DNA of 7,750 bases from Deltaproteobacteria bacterium (GTDB lineage Bacteria > Desulfobacterota > DSM-4660 > Desulfatiglandales > B25-G16), in assembly GCA_020348625.1 (NCBI GenBank), contig CP070752.1:774636-782385 (forward strand), given 5' to 3'. Both the position numbers and the translations under genes were made by a program. This document shows, piece by piece, positions 6,053 to 7,750 of the stretch. Under the pieces are notes generated by a model. It did no database searches. It had not been told where the DNA came from and was given only the letters and a program-made list of their open reading frames with translations. Every line of letters begins with the position of its first letter. Within the stretch, counting starts at the first letter, position 1.

Positions 6053-6778
6053 ATGGAAGCACCGATTCTTTCAGTGGCAAACATAAATAAGCATTTTGGA
6101 GGGTTGGCGGCGATATGTAACCTCAGCTTTGATGTGCAAGCAGGCGAAGTTATGGGCTTGATGGGCCCAAACGGTGCTGGCAAGTCAACATTATTAAATA
6201 TCATATCTGGTGAATACAAGCCGGCCTCTGGAACAATACGGTTTAAGAAGCATAATATCACGGGTCTGGCCCCGCATAGCATTTGCCACCTTGGAATTGC
6301 GAGAACGTTTCAGATTCCTCAGCCCTTTGTCAATTTAACGGTCCTCCAAAACCTCTTGGTTGCAGCAGAATATGGAAGAAGTATTGGAAGAGCTGCCGCT
6401 GAACGCGAGGCTCTCAAAGTACTTGATATAGTAGATCTTTCAGAAAAGAAAGATATGTTCGCTCGAGATTTGCCAGCGATAACCCTGAAAAGGCTGGAAT
6501 TAGCGAGGGCCCTTGCCATCAATCCAGCATTACTGCTGCTTGATGAAGTGGCTGCGGGTTTGACCGAAGAAGAAACCCCACGGATGATAGAGATTTTACA
6601 ACGGGTACGTGAAATGGGCGTAACATACATATTGATCGAACATGTTATGAGAGTAATAAAGAAGGCGGTTGATAGGATTATCGTGATGGATAAGGGCGTG
6701 AAAATCGCCGAAGGCTCACCGAACGAGGTAATGGAGGATAGAAAGGTAATTGAGGCCTATTTGGGTGAGGCGGTATAA
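6053..6778 (+). CDS. Liv-type ABC importer ATPase, LivG-like subunit
   Basis: The 241-residue cytoplasmic ATPase energises the importer together with the LivF-like partner. Walker A is GPNGAGKST (38-46), the Q-loop Gln is in RTFQIPQPF (Gln87), Walker B is LLLLDE (160-165) with the catalytic Glu165, and the switch His is in IEHVM (His197). The phrase IARTFQ followed by NLTVLQNLLVAA is typical of LivG. The ABC signature is unusual: where LSxGQQ is expected, the protein has LPAITLKRLELARAL (140-154), so the Ser-Gly-Gly core is absent. The residue after DE is Val, not Pro (DEVAAGL). Similar relaxed signatures (L-x-L-x-x-x-K-R-L-E) occur in some LivG-like proteins, so it is probably functional. 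AAAAGGG lies 7 bases upstream of the ATG. The 173-base gap to the binding-protein gene is filled partly by the strong hairpin. Confidence 0.93.
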   Translation: MEAPILSVANINKHFGGLAAICNLSFDVQAGEVMGLMGPNGAGKSTLLNIISGEYKPASGTIRFKKHNITGLAPHSICHLGIARTFQIPQPFVNLTVLQNLLVAAEYGRSIGRAAAEREALKVLDIVDLSEKKDMFARDLPAITLKRLELARALAINPALLLLDEVAAGLTEEETPRMIEILQRVREMGVTYILIEHVMRVIKKAVDRIIVMDKGVKIAEGSPNEVMEDRKVIEAYLGEAV

Positions 6779-6827
6779 TCATATGCTGGTATTCGTGCCA
6801 AACTAAGACTGTAATACAGATCAAGGA

Positions 6828-7547
6828 ATGCGTGGCAAAACATTACTGAAGGTTAGCCATATCGATGTGTTTCAAGGGAGTTTCCAGGCGCTGTGGGATG
6901 TATCAGTATCTGTTAAATCAGGAGAAATCGTAGCGATCATTGGCGCCAATGGATCCGGCAAATCCACGCTGCTCGACACAATATCAGGCTTGGTGCATCC
7001 GGCCGAGGGCAGTATTGAATTTGAGGGGAAGAATATCTCCGCATTGGAACCCTTCCAGATCGTCGACCTTGGCATCTCCCAAACTCCAGAAGGAAGAGGG
7101 ATTTTCCCCGACCTGACCGTTTTAGAAAATCTCAAAATAGGTTCCTACAATCGTAAGGCAAGGGCCGAGAGGGTACAAAACCTCCAAAGGGTATACCAGC
7201 TCTTCCCTCTCCTAGAAGAGAGGAAAGTGCAACTGGCCAAAACACTCAGCGGGGGGGAGCAACAGATGTTAGCGCTAGGGCGGGGGTTAATGTCACACCC
7301 AAGGCTTATGCTCCTTGATGAAATATCCCTCGGCCTTGCCCCTCTGCTAGTTAATGAGCTGTATAGAGCTTTGAAGGAAATTCGGGCAAGGGGCATTACT
7401 ATTCTATTCGTCGAACAGAACGCAAGGCGAAGCCTCATAGAAGCGGATAAGGCTTACATTATGGAAGCGGGGCGTGTTGTTTTAAGTGGAAACGTAGAAG
7501 ATCTTCGGGAGGAGGAGAAAGTGAAAAGGGCCTACTTCGGTGTCTGA
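6828..7547 (+). CDS. Liv-type ABC importer ATPase, LivF-like subunit
   Basis: The 239-residue product is the second nucleotide-binding subunit. Walker A is GANGSGKST (39-47), the Q-loop region has the LivF hallmark TPEGRGIFPDLTVLENL (86-102), the signature is LSGGEQQ (140-146), and Walker B is RLMLLDE (159-165). DEISLGLAP matches the LivF 'DExSLGLAP', with Ile in place of Pro. FVEQNA (about 194-199) stands where other ABC proteins have the switch His, as is usual in LivF. Because its signature is canonical while that of the LivG-like partner is degenerate, the two composite ATP sites are probably unequal. The start is the only possible one near the conserved N-terminus (upstream stop at 6804-6806, no other start codon between), yet its AAGGA abuts the ATG with essentially no spacer, which suggests weak or coupled translation. 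The gap to the LivG-like gene is 49 bases. Confidence 0.93.
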   Translation: MRGKTLLKVSHIDVFQGSFQALWDVSVSVKSGEIVAIIGANGSGKSTLLDTISGLVHPAEGSIEFEGKNISALEPFQIVDLGISQTPEGRGIFPDLTVLENLKIGSYNRKARAERVQNLQRVYQLFPLLEERKVQLAKTLSGGEQQMLALGRGLMSHPRLMLLDEISLGLAPLLVNELYRALKEIRARGITILFVEQNARRSLIEADKAYIMEAGRVVLSGNVEDLREEEKVKRAYFGV

Positions 7548-7575
7548 AATTGATGAGGAGGGGGGGGTTTCCAGT

Positions 7576-7750
7576 TTGACCTTACTAGCTGATTTATCTA
7601 TGCCTGTAGTGATGGGTATTCTGTTGGGCGGACTATACGCGGTAATTGCACTCGGCCTTTCACTGGTTTTCGGGGTAGTCAAGGAAATAAACATAGCCCA
7701 CGGGGATTTGGTCATATTGGGCAGCTACTTTGGCTATGTTGCCATGACCA
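7576..7750 (+). CDS. Liv-type ABC importer permease, LivH-like, N-terminal fragment
   Basis: The frame runs to the right edge (58 codons seen). GILLGGLYAVIALGLSLVFG is a membrane helix in the style of LivH, followed by VVKEINIAHGDLVILGSYFG, the well-conserved 'iNfAHGdlymlGAY' segment of this permease family. The protein would form the inner-membrane channel with a LivM-like partner expected downstream. TTG at 7576 gives a family-typical N-terminus, with GAGGAGGGGG upstream at 7555-7567. The alternative is GTG at 7540, overlapping the LivF-like stop by 8 bases, which would add 12 charged and Gly-rich residues. An ATG at 7553 is out of frame by one base, separated by a run of eight G (7560-7567), so a sequencing or replication slip in that run would make it the start. 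Confidence 0.9.
   Translation, partial: MTLLADLSMPVVMGILLGGLYAVIALGLSLVFGVVKEINIAHGDLVILGSYFGYVAMT

Noticed and set aside
1..7750. CRISPR array, tRNA, rRNA, intact insertion sequence, defence or toxin-antitoxin system
   Set aside because: No spaced repeats, cloverleaf, transposase motifs or defence-related domains were found on either strand.

Overview
The window looks like a stretch of chromosome from a Gram-negative anaerobe, probably a Desulfobacterota (deltaproteobacterial) relative. This is inference. It rests on the style of the proteins (an ExeA-type AAA ATPase, a Liv-type ABC importer with a long periplasmic binding protein, an FMN alpha-hydroxy-acid dehydrogenase lacking the usual active-site Arg) and on moderate GC with roomy intergenic spaces. 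No rRNA, tRNA, CRISPR array or intact insertion sequence was seen.

Layout. Bases 1-113 (minus) hold the first 37 codons of an ExeA/GspA-like ATPase that runs off the left edge. Bases 114-693 hold no gene I can support. Bases 694-1653 (minus) encode an FMN-dependent alpha-hydroxy-acid dehydrogenase/oxidase broken by one in-frame TGA with the reading frame otherwise intact. Bases 1654-2193 are again without a convincing gene. Bases 2194-2823 (plus) encode a low-molecular-weight protein tyrosine phosphatase-like protein that keeps the nucleophile loop but seems to lack the usual Asp-Pro general-acid motif. Bases 3066-4034 (minus) encode a LysR-type regulator.

The right half is one functional unit. 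The LysR gene is divergent from a branched-chain-amino-acid-type (HAAT/Liv) ABC importer operon: periplasmic binding protein (4524-5879), a perfect 19-bp hairpin (5895-5939), LivG-like ATPase (6053-6778), LivF-like ATPase (6828-7547), and the start of a LivH-like permease (7576 to the edge). A second permease (LivM-like) would be expected beyond the window. The compact control region at 4044-4094 contains a near-consensus sigma70 promoter firing into the regulator, a perfect 8-5-8 dyad holding a LysR-type T-N11-A box, and a perfect TATAAT facing the transporter. This suggests one operator for both repression of the regulator and co-inducer-dependent activation of the importer. The ligand cannot be read from sequence.

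I do not see a clearly new biological system here. The items most worth a second look are the in-frame stop in the hydroxy-acid dehydrogenase, the altered active sites of that enzyme and of the phosphatase, the back-to-back LysR control region with a leader of about 440 bases, the strong hairpin between binding protein and ATPase, and the degenerate ABC signature motif of the LivG-like subunit.
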